Assembly (NCBI RefSeq): GCF_000327385.1
Contig: NW_008709504.1
Location: forward strand, 62,001-126,000
Direction of reading: 5' to 3'
Length of the DNA stretch: 64,000 nt
DNA from: Lottia gigantea
Lineage: Eukaryota; Mollusca; Gastropoda; Lottiidae
A program made the translations under genes and the position numbers. Under the pieces are notes generated by a model. That model had not been told where the DNA came from. It ran no database searches and worked only from the letters and a program-made list of their open reading frames with translations. Of the stretch, positions 22,385 through 33,571 are shown in pieces (position 1 is the stretch's first letter; each line of letters starts with the position of its first letter).

Positions 22385-22470
22385 AAATTAAATTGACTAG
22401 AGCTCAGCTTTTCTGACGACACACTGTGTTTTAGATACACAATCCTCACCAGGACATCAAGTTCACTCAG
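22385..22470 (+). repeat. Family I copy
   Basis: TTGACTAGAGCTCAGCTTTT, then TGTGTTTTAGATACACAATC and CTCACCAGGACATCAAG. The same blocks occur at 40258-40322, 45010-45070 and 53.74-53.97 kb. Confidence 0.55.
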
Positions 22471-22544
22471 TTTTAAAATATAAACTTACGAAAAGGAAAC
22501 CAACATCGACGAAGGAAAAAACGGACACTGTTGTAACGAATTGT

Positions 22545-22640
22545 TCTTTCCTCTTTGAACACTGCATGACGATGTCCAACTTCGTTATTCCAGTAATGAC
22601 GACACAGAAAAGTAGGACGTCAACGTCAACCCCAATTTCT
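22545..22640 (+). mobile_element. SINE 3' end fragment
   Basis: GAACACTGCATGACGATGTC, CCAGTAATGACGACACAG and AAAAGTAGGACGTCAACG match the end of family S in plus orientation. Confidence 0.6.
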
Positions 22641-22674
22641 TTAATCATAACAGAAAGACGGAACTCGGTTAATT

Positions 22675-22755
22675 GAGAATTCCCTCATTGCACACCGTAT
22701 AGCGATGTCCATCTTCGTAATTCTAATAAACTAAGAGAAATTCCCCCATGTCTAT
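22675..22755 (+). mobile_element. SINE 3' end fragment
   Basis: TTCCCTCATTGCACACCGTA then TAGCGATGTCCATCTTCG and a decayed tail; an older neighbour of the 22.55 kb copy. Confidence 0.45.
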
Positions 22756-23139
22756 AAGCAGAAAATTATAGTTGCATATTCAAAAAATAAGAACTTAAAT
22801 GATAATATTGTTCATAGTAAACTAAAAACAATCAGTACATAACAGATACTATACTTCTCGCCCATTGTTTCAGATCAGAAAAAGAACAGAAGGAAACCCA
22901 ATATCTAGACCCTTAATTCTAATTTCTAAATAAAATGTATGCTCCACCCTAGGCCTGTACATTTAGACCCTTCCCCGAAATCTAATAAACGACGTCAAAT
23001 CTGACTCATGTGACTATATTAAGAATTCAGAAGTTATTTGACTTATATTGATCTAAAATTCACATGGCTTTGTCTGATTATTAGCCCAATAATAAGAAAA
23101 ATAGAACGCAAAACTACAAGTCTTCGCAGTGATACAATT

Positions 23140-23225
23140 CCTCCATTGCACACTGCATGCCCTAATCTGTCACCATTAGCCAAATAAATCACAGAAAAAT
23201 AGAACTCAATTCTAGTGTTGTCAAT
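23140..23225 (+). mobile_element. SINE 3' end fragment
   Basis: TTCCTCCATTGCACACTGCA, CCATTAGCCAAATAAATCAC and AGAAAAATAGAACTCAATTC are a diverged family S 3' end. Confidence 0.55.
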
Positions 23226-23435
23226 AAGTCGGAAGTAAATTGACTTGTGTTGATCTAGAATTCAGTCAGGAGAAAGTTTAAGCAGTGAAGAGGATAATGT
23301 ATGTATTGTTTATTCATGACCTGTCGTATATACCGGTATATATCATACTAGATTATATCTAAATACTACCCATCTCGTCGAATAATTATTGCCTTCTAAA
23401 CTTATCACATTTACTTATTTACGTATTTATTGGGG

Positions 23436-23915
23436 TAAACATATCGCTTTCCCGGTTGTTTTGTAAACATATTGATTTAAACATATCGCTTTCCCGGTTG
23501 TTTTGTAAACATTTCGCTTGCCCGGTTGTCTTGTTAACATATCGCTTTCCCGGTTGTTTTGTAAACATTTCGCTTTCCCGGTTGTTTTGTAAACATATCG
23601 CTTCCCCGGTTGTTTTGTAAACACATTGCTTTAAACATATCGCTTTCCCGGTTGTTTTGTAAACATTTCGCTTTCCCGGTTTTTTGTAAACATATCGCTT
23701 TCCCGGTTGTTTTGTAAACATTTCGCTTTCCCGTTTGTTTTGAAAACATATCGCTTTCCCGGTTGTTTTGTAAACATTTCGCTTTCCCGTTTGTTTTGTA
23801 AACATATCGCTTTCCCGGTTGTTTAGTAACATATTGCTTTAACAATATCGCTTTCCCAGTTTTGTAAACATTTCGCTTTCCCGTTTTGGGTGAACATCTG
23901 GTTTTCCCGGTTGTT
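23436..23915. repeat. 28-bp satellite array, about 17 copies
   Basis: Unit about AAACATATCGCTTTCCCG, GTTGTTTTGT, alternating between CATATCGC and CATTTCGC versions. Some units are expanded by a ~17-bp insert (CACATTGCTTTAAACATA). Minus-strand ORFs here (65-137 codons) read the repeat in several frames and are not genes. There are no unique spacers, so it is not CRISPR. Confidence 0.95.
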
Positions 23916-24064
23916 TTCTCAGAGCCTTACGTTTGTCTCCATGTCAGATACATGTTACATTTCGTTTCCCAATTGATTATCTTAGAGACTTGTGGTTAGC
24001 GCTCGGAAAGGTTTGTCTCCGTGTTAAATACCAAGGGAAAAAAGTTACTAACCGACTTTTCAAA

Positions 24065-24290
24065 TTTTCTGTCAGATGTCTGTAGTTCCTGTAATTATAG
24101 ACTCAACCGTATATGACAATACTATCGCTAAAGTCGCTAGTAATATATAAGGGCCTTTGTGATATCTATGTAATAAGAGGCCAAGTGTTAGTGGAATTGC
24201 AAGTACCATATATGGCTGATTGACAATTGGGATTGTTGAAATGAAATCTATCCGTGTCCCTGATACACAAAAAAAATACTTCGTTACAAT
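24065..24290 (-). repeat. Possible family A-related element
   Basis: Ends with TGTCCCTGATACACAAAAAA (plus) and contains AAGGGCCTTTGTGATATCTA. A similar pair (GAGGGCCTTTGCGATAGC and TGTTCCCGATACACATAAAA) occurs at 41290-41400. The 73-codon minus ORF here has two hydrophobic stretches but no family that I recognise. Confidence 0.4.
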
Positions 24291-24299
24291 CACTTTAAG

Positions 24300-25340
24300 T
24301 CTGTGTCCGACCTATCTTTCACTTATACAAATTTCGTTCTCCGGATTATTAGATTATAAGTATTAGTTTTTCCGAATTCGCTAGTCGATGAACAGATTCA
24401 GTAGCTAGAGTTAGCTCCCATCTAACAGAAAGTTGTTGTCTTGAACTGTCTCGCAACCTTCTCAATACATAGCATAATTATAGTTCCTGAAAATTTAACA
24501 GTAGTCTGAGATATTGGAAAATACATCGATTTGTCTCCCTTTAATTGCCAGGAATCAATGGAACCATAAAAACAATTTCAACAGCGTTCTTAGATTTATG
24601 TATCGGTGCTAGAAATGGTACTGGCATGTACCTACTATTAGTCTTATTTCTAGCCAAATGTAGTTGTGGTCATCTTCCACAGCTCGCTCATGTTAACTGT
24701 AACGAATCTGAGGAAACTGCATCATTGTGATGACCGCTCCCGGGGCCTAAAAATGAATACAGCATAATATATTGGTTGTTTGGTGATTTTAATTCGACCA
24801 TTACTTGATTGAGGCAAACAGAATCTTAGATCCATTGGATTGGAAACGACCGCTTTCGAGAGGCGTTAAGTTAGACCTTGCGACAAACAGAATCAGAGCA
24901 GCTTGATTTGTAACGTCCGCTTTCGAAGATTATCAATGAATATAACATAACGGTTATTAGGTAATTTTAATTACCATAACTTAGTATTTCTATGACACGC
25001 TATGATTTCTTTAGGTCCTATTGTTAGTATTATTCAAACGTTCTTTCATTCCAAAGTCGAATGAACAAATTTCAAAACACACGCAATGTTAATTATGGCA
25101 GAAATGAGTTCCTAACAATGAAATGTCTTTGAAATAGACTTGTTTGTTGAATAGTGAAAGAAGAATTTTTTTATATTTTTATTTCGTCCACAAAGGTTTT
25201 CATTCGACATCTAATAAAAAGCTAAAATGTAATTGTCCAGAATGATTACCAATGGAATGGCGTAAAATTCAATTTCGTTTTAATTTTCATGTTCTAACAC
25301 TGGTAATTAGTGTTCCGTTGCGTCAAGTTCCTGAGGAAAT
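24300..25340. other. No gene seen
   Basis: AT-rich; a 61-codon ORF at 24545-24730 is unsupported. Two short similar blocks (ACAGAATC...GGAACGACCGCTTTCGA near 24840 and CAGAATC...GTAACGTCCGCTTTCGA near 24890) show a small local duplication. Confidence 0.4.
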
Positions 25341-25349
25341 GTAAGATTT

Positions 25350-25435
25350 TACCTTATTTCACACTGCATGGTGTTTCTCTCAACCTCCATTAGTAATTAA
25401 GAGAAAGACGTAAAACTCCATTTCATTTCATGATA
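25350..25435 (+). mobile_element. SINE 3' end fragment
   Basis: TTTCACACTGCATGGTGTTT, CCTCCATTAGTAATTAAGAG, AAAGACGTAAAACTCCATTT. Family S 3' end in plus orientation. Confidence 0.65.
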
Positions 25436-25489
25436 TCATAAAATATGTCATCTATAAATCACATCTTTTATTTCCCAATCCAAACAAAA

Positions 25490-25595
25490 ACCCTTTCTCC
25501 CCTCATTGCACACTGCATTACATTGTTCGACTACTTAGCTCCATCAGTAATTAGGAATAAGACGTAAAACTCCTTTTTATTCCATGATTTAATGA
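25490..25595 (+). mobile_element. SINE 3' end fragment
   Basis: CCCCTCATTGCACACTGCAT, CCATCAGTAATTAGGAATAA, GACGTAAAACTCC. A near neighbour of the preceding copy and very similar to it. Confidence 0.65.
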
Positions 25596-25629
25596 TACCT
25601 GTCAAGTATAATGAAATACAATTCCCAAT

Positions 25630-25725
25630 CTTAACAACAACCCTTTATGAGAACTTCTCCTCATGGGCTCTTCTAAATTATTACCAAATCAGTTGGGTGT
25701 AAAACTCCATTCCAGTCCATGATTT
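25630..25725 (+). mobile_element. SINE 3' end fragment
   Basis: TTCTCCTCATGGGC then CCAAATCAGTTGGGTGTAAA and ACTCCATTCCAG, a more diverged copy. The three copies at 25.35-25.73 kb look like local duplications. Confidence 0.5.
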
Positions 25726-25944
25726 CATAATACATGCAATATATAATCATGTATTTCATTTCCTGTTTTTCCGGACTGTAAATCGAGCGGAAATCTTTAA
25801 TTGATATCACTTCTAAAACCTAATCAAGTTGTTTCATATACTTTCTAGGGGATTCATATATCTCTAACTTGCCATACAATCCTAGTTAATTAAATAGCAG
25901 ATCACGAATGGTTGAATAGAATCACTTGCACTTATACATGCATA

Positions 25945-26370
25945 CAGTTAACGTAATACTTTCTGTTTTTAAACATGAAAAAGCGTTTAGTTGATCGGAT
26001 AGGACAGAGTGAACTACTGGTAATATAAATATGAGTCTTGTATTTTTTGATGGTTCATACAGTAATCGTAATACTTTCTGTTTTTAAACATGAAAAAGCG
26101 TCTAGTTGATCGGATAGGACAGAGTGAACTACTGGTAATATAAATAGGTGTATTGTAGTTGTTGATGGTTCATACAGTAATCGTAACACTTTCTGTTTTT
26201 AAACATGAAAAAGCGTCTAGTTGATCGGATAGGACAGAGTGAACTACTGGTAATATAAATAGGTGTATTGTATTTTTTGATGGTTCATACAGTAATCGTA
26301 ACACTTTCTGTTTTTAAACACGAAAAAGAGTATAGTTGATCGGATAGGACAGAGTGAACTGATGGTAATC
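25945..26370 (+). repeat. 115-bp tandem array, about 3.8 copies
   Basis: TTCTGTTTTTAAACATGAAA starts at 25961, 26076, 26191 and 26306, an exact 115-bp period. Each unit also holds TTGATCGGATAGGACAGAGT and a TGGTAATATAAATA block. Copies are over 90% alike by eye, so the array is young. The last copy is cut off after TGGTAATC. Confidence 0.95.
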
Positions 26371-26399
26371 TGAAAAGACCTCTTCTAGTTGTTAGTGTT

Positions 26400-26480
26400 T
26401 TAGATACTGCAGGGGTGTGGTGTATGGTGTGTGATTATCGATACAGTAGAAAATAGTAGAATTGAATCGAGTTCTATTGA
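26400..26480 (-). repeat. Dispersed repeat C copy, inverted
   Basis: Plus strand GATTATCGATACAGTAGAAA is the reverse of the core at 350 and 5030, with GGTGTATGGTGTGTG matching the CACACCATACACC side. Confidence 0.5.
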
Positions 26481-26579
26481 TAATTTTTATCTGTATGTAT
26501 TTTGTGATTCTGGACCTCGTTCCATACTTTCGACAAAAATTGATAGAAGATTTTTCTTGTGAAAAGGATTGTATTCTGG

Positions 26580-26765
26580 TTAAAATGTATCCCCACCCCT
26601 AGACGATGTCTCCTTGGCGTAATGTGGGTTGGATGTATGAGTCAGGAGCGTTGTCTTGTTGAAATGTATCCCCACCCCTAGACGATGTCTACCTGGCGTA
26701 ATGTGGGTTGGTTGTATGCGTCAGGAGTGTTTTAAATGTACCCCCACGCTAGACGACACCCCTGG
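26580..26765 (+). repeat. ~79-bp tandem repeat, about 2.5 copies
   Basis: AAATGTATCCCCACCCCTAG then ACGATGTCTCCTTGGCGTAA, TGTGGGTTGG and GTCAGGAG start at 26583, 26662 and (shortened, AAATGTACCCCCACGCTAG) 26732. A single related block lies near 930-955. Confidence 0.85.
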
Positions 26766-28424
26766 TGTATACTGTATTGAATGGAAATGTATGATATACC
26801 CCTCATGGTTATTGTACTCACGTGATCAGAATTAAACAAAATATCAACTTCACGGCAACTTACCTACAACGAGAAAGAAAATCATTAATTGGACGAAATC
26901 AGACATAGAGCTCATATAGACGTCTAAATAGTTGTTGAATTGCATGACTTAGACGCAATTTCAGCTGTCTGTTTTGTTCCCGAGAATGTCAATAACGTCC
27001 TAGAAGAGATGATATTTAGAATGTCCATAGAACGCTTGCAGTTGGATTGCAAGGGATCAGATGTCGGGATTTAATCTTTAATACAAATGAAAAATCTTCA
27101 ATATTGAGCTGTATCAGCTGGTTGGCTCTTCTGTATCTCAGAAATAAATATAAAAGAACTTTCATTCATACAGGTTCTAAATAGTTAATTCTACGACTTC
27201 ACCCACCCCTTGGGATCGTACCAAAACTACTTAAAGAAAGCTAATTTTCTAATATAGTATACCAGACAAACAAGAAACATTGCCAAGTCCAAGTCTCTAA
27301 AAGCGAGAAGAAATGAGAAATTGACACCTTGTCTCCTCCATTACTTCGTTTCAGACGTAAAGTGTCGGCTGCTCGATACCGACAATCAAAATTTGACAGG
27401 AGCCTGATATCGAATATGGAAATTGCGTACAATTCACAAGCGTGGTAATGAACAGAAACGAAAAGAATCTAATTCGACTATGAAATTGAACGCTGATGTA
27501 AATATGACGGATTGTCGATAGTCCTTCGTCAAATCGTTTTACAGTTTGACTGAACAAACACAAAACATTAGCGTGGTCATATTGTTCCCATAAATTGTAT
27601 CGAAAAGGTCGAATACTGCTTACAGACATAGCTGGAAATTGTTTACGTCGTCCAAACTATAATGGCAATGTCCTACACATTTTGAAATGAAAAGATTTCA
27701 AGAGACACAACCCATGTGTTAAAAGAATTAAATTGAAAATAAGACTTGCTACATTGGTCGCTTTGTCTCACAAGGATCAGGATAGTCCGCTGGTTTTGAT
27801 TTAGACGCGATGACATAAAAGCTACGCCAATTTTTTTGAAGATAATTGACCGAACATGTTACACATTCGTCAATGTGCAGATTCCGAAAAACCAATTATT
27901 GTGTTATGTATTTTAAAATAGTAAAGCTAAAACTCAAGATCAGAAATAATAGCAAGATGTCAATTTTCTTACGCAGACGACATAGACCAGCCGATAAAGT
28001 ACATGTCACTCTAACGTCACAGCAGACGTCATTACAATCTACGACATCTGATTGGTTGAATCGATACTGTTTTACTCCTGTCACATGTCTGACAAGTATC
28101 ACGAGTGCAGATGATATAACTCATTGTTTTCTGTCATTTGATTGGTAAATTTCATGTCTCTGTCAACCCCAGCTGTAATTCAACCATTGTTTAGACTGTC
28201 TGGTTAATAACGTCTATATCCTCTTCAGTAGAGATTCTGTCAAACCTCTCTTGATAACATTTCTACTGTCACTTCCGCATCTTGACAACATTATCTAGGA
28301 TTGTCACACCGTTTGTCACTGGGCTAACACAACTGATATCTAAGGAGCTTTAACCCCAAACTCTTGGTCGGTGTAGAAAATCTGGTGACGTCATCTTTCC
28401 AGTCGACCGAACTGTCCCAAGAGG
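26766..28424. other. No gene seen
   Basis: Several ORFs of 63-100 codons on both strands at 27.2-28.15 kb, none with a recognisable domain. The 100-codon plus ORF at 27846-28148 starts on a non-ATG codon. Unique sequence. Confidence 0.35.
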
Positions 28425-28665
28425 TTCGGCCAGGATCAGCTGATAGACAGATGTTTATCTTGTAAAATCATTGCCAAGAGGATAAGCTGGTAAACATGAA
28501 GCCCGAGAACCTAAATAATTGTAAAATTATTACCAAGAGACCAGATAGTAGACAGGATCCTTTAGTACCTAGGTTATTATCCTTGTAAAATCATTATCAA
28601 GAGTTGTGACCAAGGACCAGCTGATAGAAAGGATCCTCCCGAAAGTAAACCAGAAACGAAGCATA
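28425..28665 (+). repeat. Tandem array H, about 3-4 units
   Basis: Repeated order: AAGAGG..., CCAGCTGATAGACAG-like, GATCCT..., ACCTA..., TTATCCTTGTAAAATCATTA, CCAAGAG. Clear unit starts near 28430, 28480, 28535 and 28605. Units vary from 55 to 75 bp through deletions. Confidence 0.85.
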
Positions 28666-29324
28666 AGTTACATCCTTGTTAAAGGTTGTAACTGATCTGT
28701 CTGTCTTATGTAACTTTCCACAAGAACGTCCCGGTATAGATCTTAAATGTTGTGGTTAATTTTGTTACTTTGATAACGCCAAGGCTTTGACAGGATTTGG
28801 ATTGTTCTCAGTCTTACGACATTTAAAACTAAATCTTAACTTGAAATATTTAAAAGACTTTTTATACATTTAAACAAGATCATCTCATATAAAATGATCT
28901 GTGGAACTACCGAAGCGACGGAGAAAATCCACCGGAATTAAAATTGATTCTCAATTCCTGCACGAAACGTTAATTTGTGAATCGTATTCAAACTGTAACC
29001 TTGTCAATTTGAAGAATAAAAAAAACAAACTAGATTTTATTGTGGTCGAGATGAGATTAAGTACAAATTCTTACAAATTCTTGGTTTTCAAGAGAGCAAA
29101 TGAGAAATGAATTGTAGTTTTACGCCTTGGTGAGACATTCTGCTTTTATATTTGTTTCTGCCGGGGATATATCAATATAATACCAATCGCTAGGTCTGCC
29201 TTTTCGGTTATGTTTTGGCATAAACAGGAATGATGGGGCCTAATTGCCCACGTCTGTTTGAGCTGCACGACATCATTCCAATGATTTAAAAGAAAAATGA
29301 TATACGTTTCGGACGCGTTGCAGA
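28666..29324. other. No gene seen
   Basis: A 69-codon plus ORF at 28901-29110 (LPKRRRKSTGIKIDSQF near its start) has no recognised family. A SINE-tail-like TGTAGTTTTACGCCTTGG lies near 29113. Confidence 0.35.
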
Positions 29325-29790
29325 AAAGACTGATACCAAGACTGAATGATTTCAGAGTAACGTTAATTGTTTTAATGGTCGGATTGTGGGTAGATTAATA
29401 CAAGGTTTACCTTCTAAAATGAAACACGGTAGTAATATATTAAAGTTCCAGATGTGTTGCAAAACAATAAATGATATCAGAGTAACCTTAATTGTTTTAA
29501 TGGTCTGACTGTGGACAGACTAAAACAAGGTTTACCTTCTAAAGTGAAACACGGAAATATATGTATAAGCCTTGAAGAAACGATGATATCAAGAGAGACA
29601 ATAAATGAGTAACGTTAATTGTTTTTAATGGTCGGACTATTGACAGTTAATGTAAAAGACTATCCCAGCCCTAACTACGAGGTTTTCCTGCTAAAGTGAA
29701 GCACAGTAAAAACATGTATCAAACGAGACAATAAATGATATTAGTGATAATGTGAATTGTTTTAATGGTTCCTATGTTGACAGTTAAAGC
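29325..29790 (+). repeat. ~130-bp tandem array, about 3.5 copies
   Basis: GAGTAACGTTAATTGTTTTA, ATGGTCGGA.TGTGG.CAGA, CAAGGTTTACCTTCTAAA and TGAAACACGG recur near 29355, 29480, 29606 and (partial) 29750. Copies drift more than in the 115-bp array, so it is older. Confidence 0.85.
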
Positions 29791-31517
29791 AATAAAAGAC
29801 TATCTCTTTCTCTACGCAATGATCTATACAGTCTATATGAGTTTTAGTTCCTTCTCAATCGATCAAAATAAAACATTTTATTTTATAATGGGCGATTTGT
29901 TCAAACTTAACGTGATATGGATGTCTTATTTCATCAGTTTACAGACAGGGGCTTTTCTAGAAAATGACTGGGTAGGGGTTAAAATAAGAGGCCCCAAGAA
30001 GCCAGCATAATTTTCACTTCAAATAAGACTTATCACAGACCCGAGGAGGCTCGCCATCTAAATACGCTTCTGTATACAGACGATTTCATGAACATTTATG
30101 ATCCTATACTCTCTTTGAGTCTCCAACAAGTCATGCGGAAGACATCTCGTAAAGTTTTATGATTTTGTCATTTTATTTTAGTGGGAGCTTTATTTCTCAT
30201 ATAATTTATTGTCATTCTCTTGATACACTGTGAAATAAGCACAATTATGCCAGGACAGACTCATTGCTGTACCGTAGGATGGTAAAGTGGTTTGGAATTA
30301 ACGTCAGTACGAGCCACCAACTGGTGAATATTGTATACATATTATGTAAAATAAGTTAAAATATCATAGAAAGTATCAGATAACGTCTACAACAATTCTG
30401 TTTTCACGAATAAAACACAAAACACAACTGTGTGGAATATATTCAAAGAATTAACACAGATTCTTATAGAGGGGTTAGACAGGCGAATGTCTGGTTTCAG
30501 AATAGTATCTAATAGTTGTAAATGAATAAATAAAAAATTTCAAAACAGAACCTGAAATATGCTGTTGTTACTCCGAGTTTCTTCAGACAACGGACTTAAT
30601 TCAGCCTGTCTTCCTACGTGTTCTCGTATCTGTTATTCATCCTTGGATCGTTACGTTAAAGGTTTCGGGTTCTGTTTTATTATAAATAAATAAATAGATA
30701 AATAAACAAAACTATAATAAAACCTTCATGAGCGACGGAAGAGGTAATGATTTAGCAGGAAAACCTCGCAAGTTGACTGAAATGGAGCCATAAAAATGCC
30801 ATCATCGATTGAAGCTGTTATTCAATTAACCCAAGAGCTCGCTGAACTGCATCAAATGAGAATAAAAGCATTAGAACAAGTTGAATGCATTCACTCAGTC
30901 TTTATTACCATCAATATACGTTCATTTAAAATCTAGAAGGCTATCAAATCATAAAAATCGGACGAAGTTAATGGAAATTGGCTTTAAAATGATAATAAAA
31001 GGCGCCAGATCCTATGACCTTCCTGAAACGCCGGAATAAAATATGATTTAGAAGAATATAAATCAACAGTATGGAATATCTCTAACAGTTCTATATATTT
31101 CATTGATACCAATCCTTCACAATAAGTTCTGCGGAAACTTTCTTGTAAGGGAATATTTACAAAAAAGTTAATCCAAAAATAGTAGGCACGTACATGGAAA
31201 TAACCATCACGCGCAGTGGAATAAATGGCGTTAGGAATAATAATTTATTTCTTTCTAAAGATACTTTAACAATTGACTTTCTACATTGAAAATTCTAAAG
31301 GATATGCAGCAATCTTTACCAATCTTTTCGATTATATCGTACTTTGGATTTTTAGTTTATGGAATTGTACCAATTTTTTCTATGCTGGTTTCAATGGAAG
31401 AGTTTCTCCTGCGTACTAGCTATCAAGTAGTACAGCAATTAATTTACATGAATAGGTGACCTTTACCCTATGACCTCATCAAATTAATTAGTGTCTAGTA
31501 ATTAAAATGAGTTAAGT
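29791..31517. other. No gene seen; repeat G copy at 30535-30645
   Basis: The repeat G copy (CAAAACAGAACCTGAAATAT, TCTTCAGACAACGGAC, ATTCAGCCTGTCTTCCTAC) pairs with 7110-7195. Sequences near 30140-30700 are AT-rich and unique. An 81-codon ORF at 29765-30010 overlaps the end of the tandem array and is unsupported. Confidence 0.4.
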
Positions 31518-31811
31518 GTCGACCTTGATGAATTGTATACCAATTGAAAAGCGAGATGACTGGATGGTGGCGTAGTGAGATAGTACATCCAGATGTCAAT
31601 GTCCAAACAACCACTCGAGAGAGTAGACGAATTATTGTCGCTTCAGATGTTCGTTAATTTTATTGTCGACCTTGATGAATTGTATACCAATTGTGAAAAG
31701 CGAGATGACTGGATGGTGGCGTAGTGAGATAGTACATCCAGATGTCAATGTCCCAAACAACCACTCGAGAGAGTAGACGAATTATTGTCGCTTCAGATGT
31801 TCGTTAATTTT
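31518..31811 (+). repeat. 147-bp near-identical tandem duplication
   Basis: GTCGACCTTGATGAATTGTA at 31518 and again at 31665; the copies run to TTCGTTAATTTTATT and differ only by one or two single-base length changes. Very recent, or kept alike by conversion. Confidence 0.97.
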
Positions 31812-32855
31812 ATTGACATGTTCAACAGGCCGATCACAGATGTTGGGAACATTATTTCCAATGAGAATGGTGTACAAAATCCAATCCTAAGGATGAATCG
31901 TATAAACGTCTTATAAACGACGATAACTTTACAGCAAAATACGCATTGAGGACTAGAGACTCTGACACCTTCCTGTTTCGAGCAGCAGTTTGAAAATTTC
32001 CCGGCAAAAATTTAGCATTTGTTAAGTCTTATGACATCAACTACCTTTTTTTTTAGCAGATATTGTAAGCCCCCTGATGTTCGTGGGCTCGCCTTCCTGT
32101 GTGTGGTATCCATCTAAAGCAACTCAAAATGATATTTACACAAAGAGCCAGATATTTTTATATAATGTGGTAAAGACGAAATCTTTTCAACATTGTGGGA
32201 TAGGCACATTCTATCTGATCTAGTGTAGAGTACAGTGCTATTAGGAAGACAAGTTCAATGCATCGCTGTCGAGAAGCATGCGGCGTGACCTAGTACTAGT
32301 AGACGTAATTAACTCTTCAGTCGACTCTGTCACCCTGCTTCTCTCGGCGGATGTAACATTTGCATTCATCTTGTAATTTTTCTCACAGAAGTCTGAAGCT
32401 CTTATTGACCGTACCAGATCAGAAACGTTAGAAGTTAAAAAGCGAAGAGATGAATAAAGGAAAGAGGGCAATAAAGAAGATTATGAAATGAAATCAAGGA
32501 ATTTGTTTTGATTGATCTTGATTGAGGCGGAGTATTCATTTGATTGAGACGTTGATAGGAACATGGCAATCAATATAGCGGCTTTAATTACAGTTAATTA
32601 AGAATAATTTCACGGATAATAAACTCTTTATAGAGTCGAATGAAAGAATTATCGTAATATTCTACACATTAAACGGATTGTAAAGAGGCTTTCGAGCTTA
32701 AATTATCGAGGGAATAATGATAGCTTGAGAAAGAGTGCTATGAAACTTAAATTGCGTTCTAATGACAATAATGCTTTTGTTCTTCTAATTCTTTTTAAGA
32801 TCTGCTGCTTGTAACTCGTATGATATTATAATGGAACATGTAATTTACATTCTAC
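31812..32855. other. No gene seen
   Basis: A minus ORF of 76 codons at 32241-32471 is Ser-rich and unrecognised. Otherwise unique AT-rich sequence. Confidence 0.35.
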
Positions 32856-33571
32856 GATTCTGTATCTTATTGGACTAATGAAATGAAATGGAGTTTTATA
32901 TCATACTGTTCAGTATCTTATTGGACTAATGAAATGAAATGAAGTTTTATATCCTACTGTTCTGTATCTTATTGGACTAATGAAATGAAATGGAGTTTTA
33001 TATCCTACTGTTCTCTTCCTTATTGGACTAATGAAATGAAATAGAGTTTTATATCCTACAGTTCTGTTCCTTATTGGACTAATGAAATGAAATGGAGTTT
33101 TATATCCTACTGTTCTGTACCTTATCGGACTAATGGAAAGGAATGTAGTTTTATATCCTACTGTTCTGTATCTTATTGGACAAATGAAATGAAATGGAGT
33201 TTTATATCCTACTGTTCTGTATCTTATTGGACTAATGGAAAGGAATGTAGTTTTATATCCTACTGTTCTATATCTTATTGGACTAATGGAAAGGAATGTA
33301 GTTTTATATCCTACTGTTCTGTACCTTATCGGACTAATGGAAAGGAATGTAGTTTTATATCCTACTGTTCTATATCTTATTGGACAAATGAAATGAAATG
33401 GAGTTTTATATCCTACTGTTCTGTATCTTATTGGACTAATGAAATGAAATGGAGTTTTATATCCCGCTGTTCTGTATCTTATTGGACTAATGAAATGAAA
33501 TGGAGTTTTATATCCTACTGTTCTGTACCTTATTGGACTAATGAAAAGGAATGTAGTTTTATATCCTACCA
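32856..33571 (-). repeat. Tandem array B (minus), 51-bp unit, about 14 copies
   Basis: Plus-strand unit TCTGTATCTTATTGGACTAA, TGAAATGAAATGGAGTTTTA, TATCCTACTGT, the reverse complement of the array at 12.1 kb. Two sub-types alternate (GAAATGAAATGGAG and GGAAAGGAATGTAG). A 51-bp unit is 17 codons, so long frames stay open on both strands (220 and 172 codons); they are not genes. Confidence 0.95.

Noticed and set aside
23419-23845. Minus ORFs rich in KQPGKR-type repeats
   Set aside because: Three overlapping frames read the same 28-bp satellite; none can be preferred.
23436-23915. CRISPR-like array
   Set aside because: The whole unit repeats; there are no unique spacers, and the genome is eukaryotic.
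24072-24293. 73-codon minus ORF with hydrophobic stretches
   Set aside because: It shares blocks with the non-coding repeat at 41.2 kb and has no recognised family.
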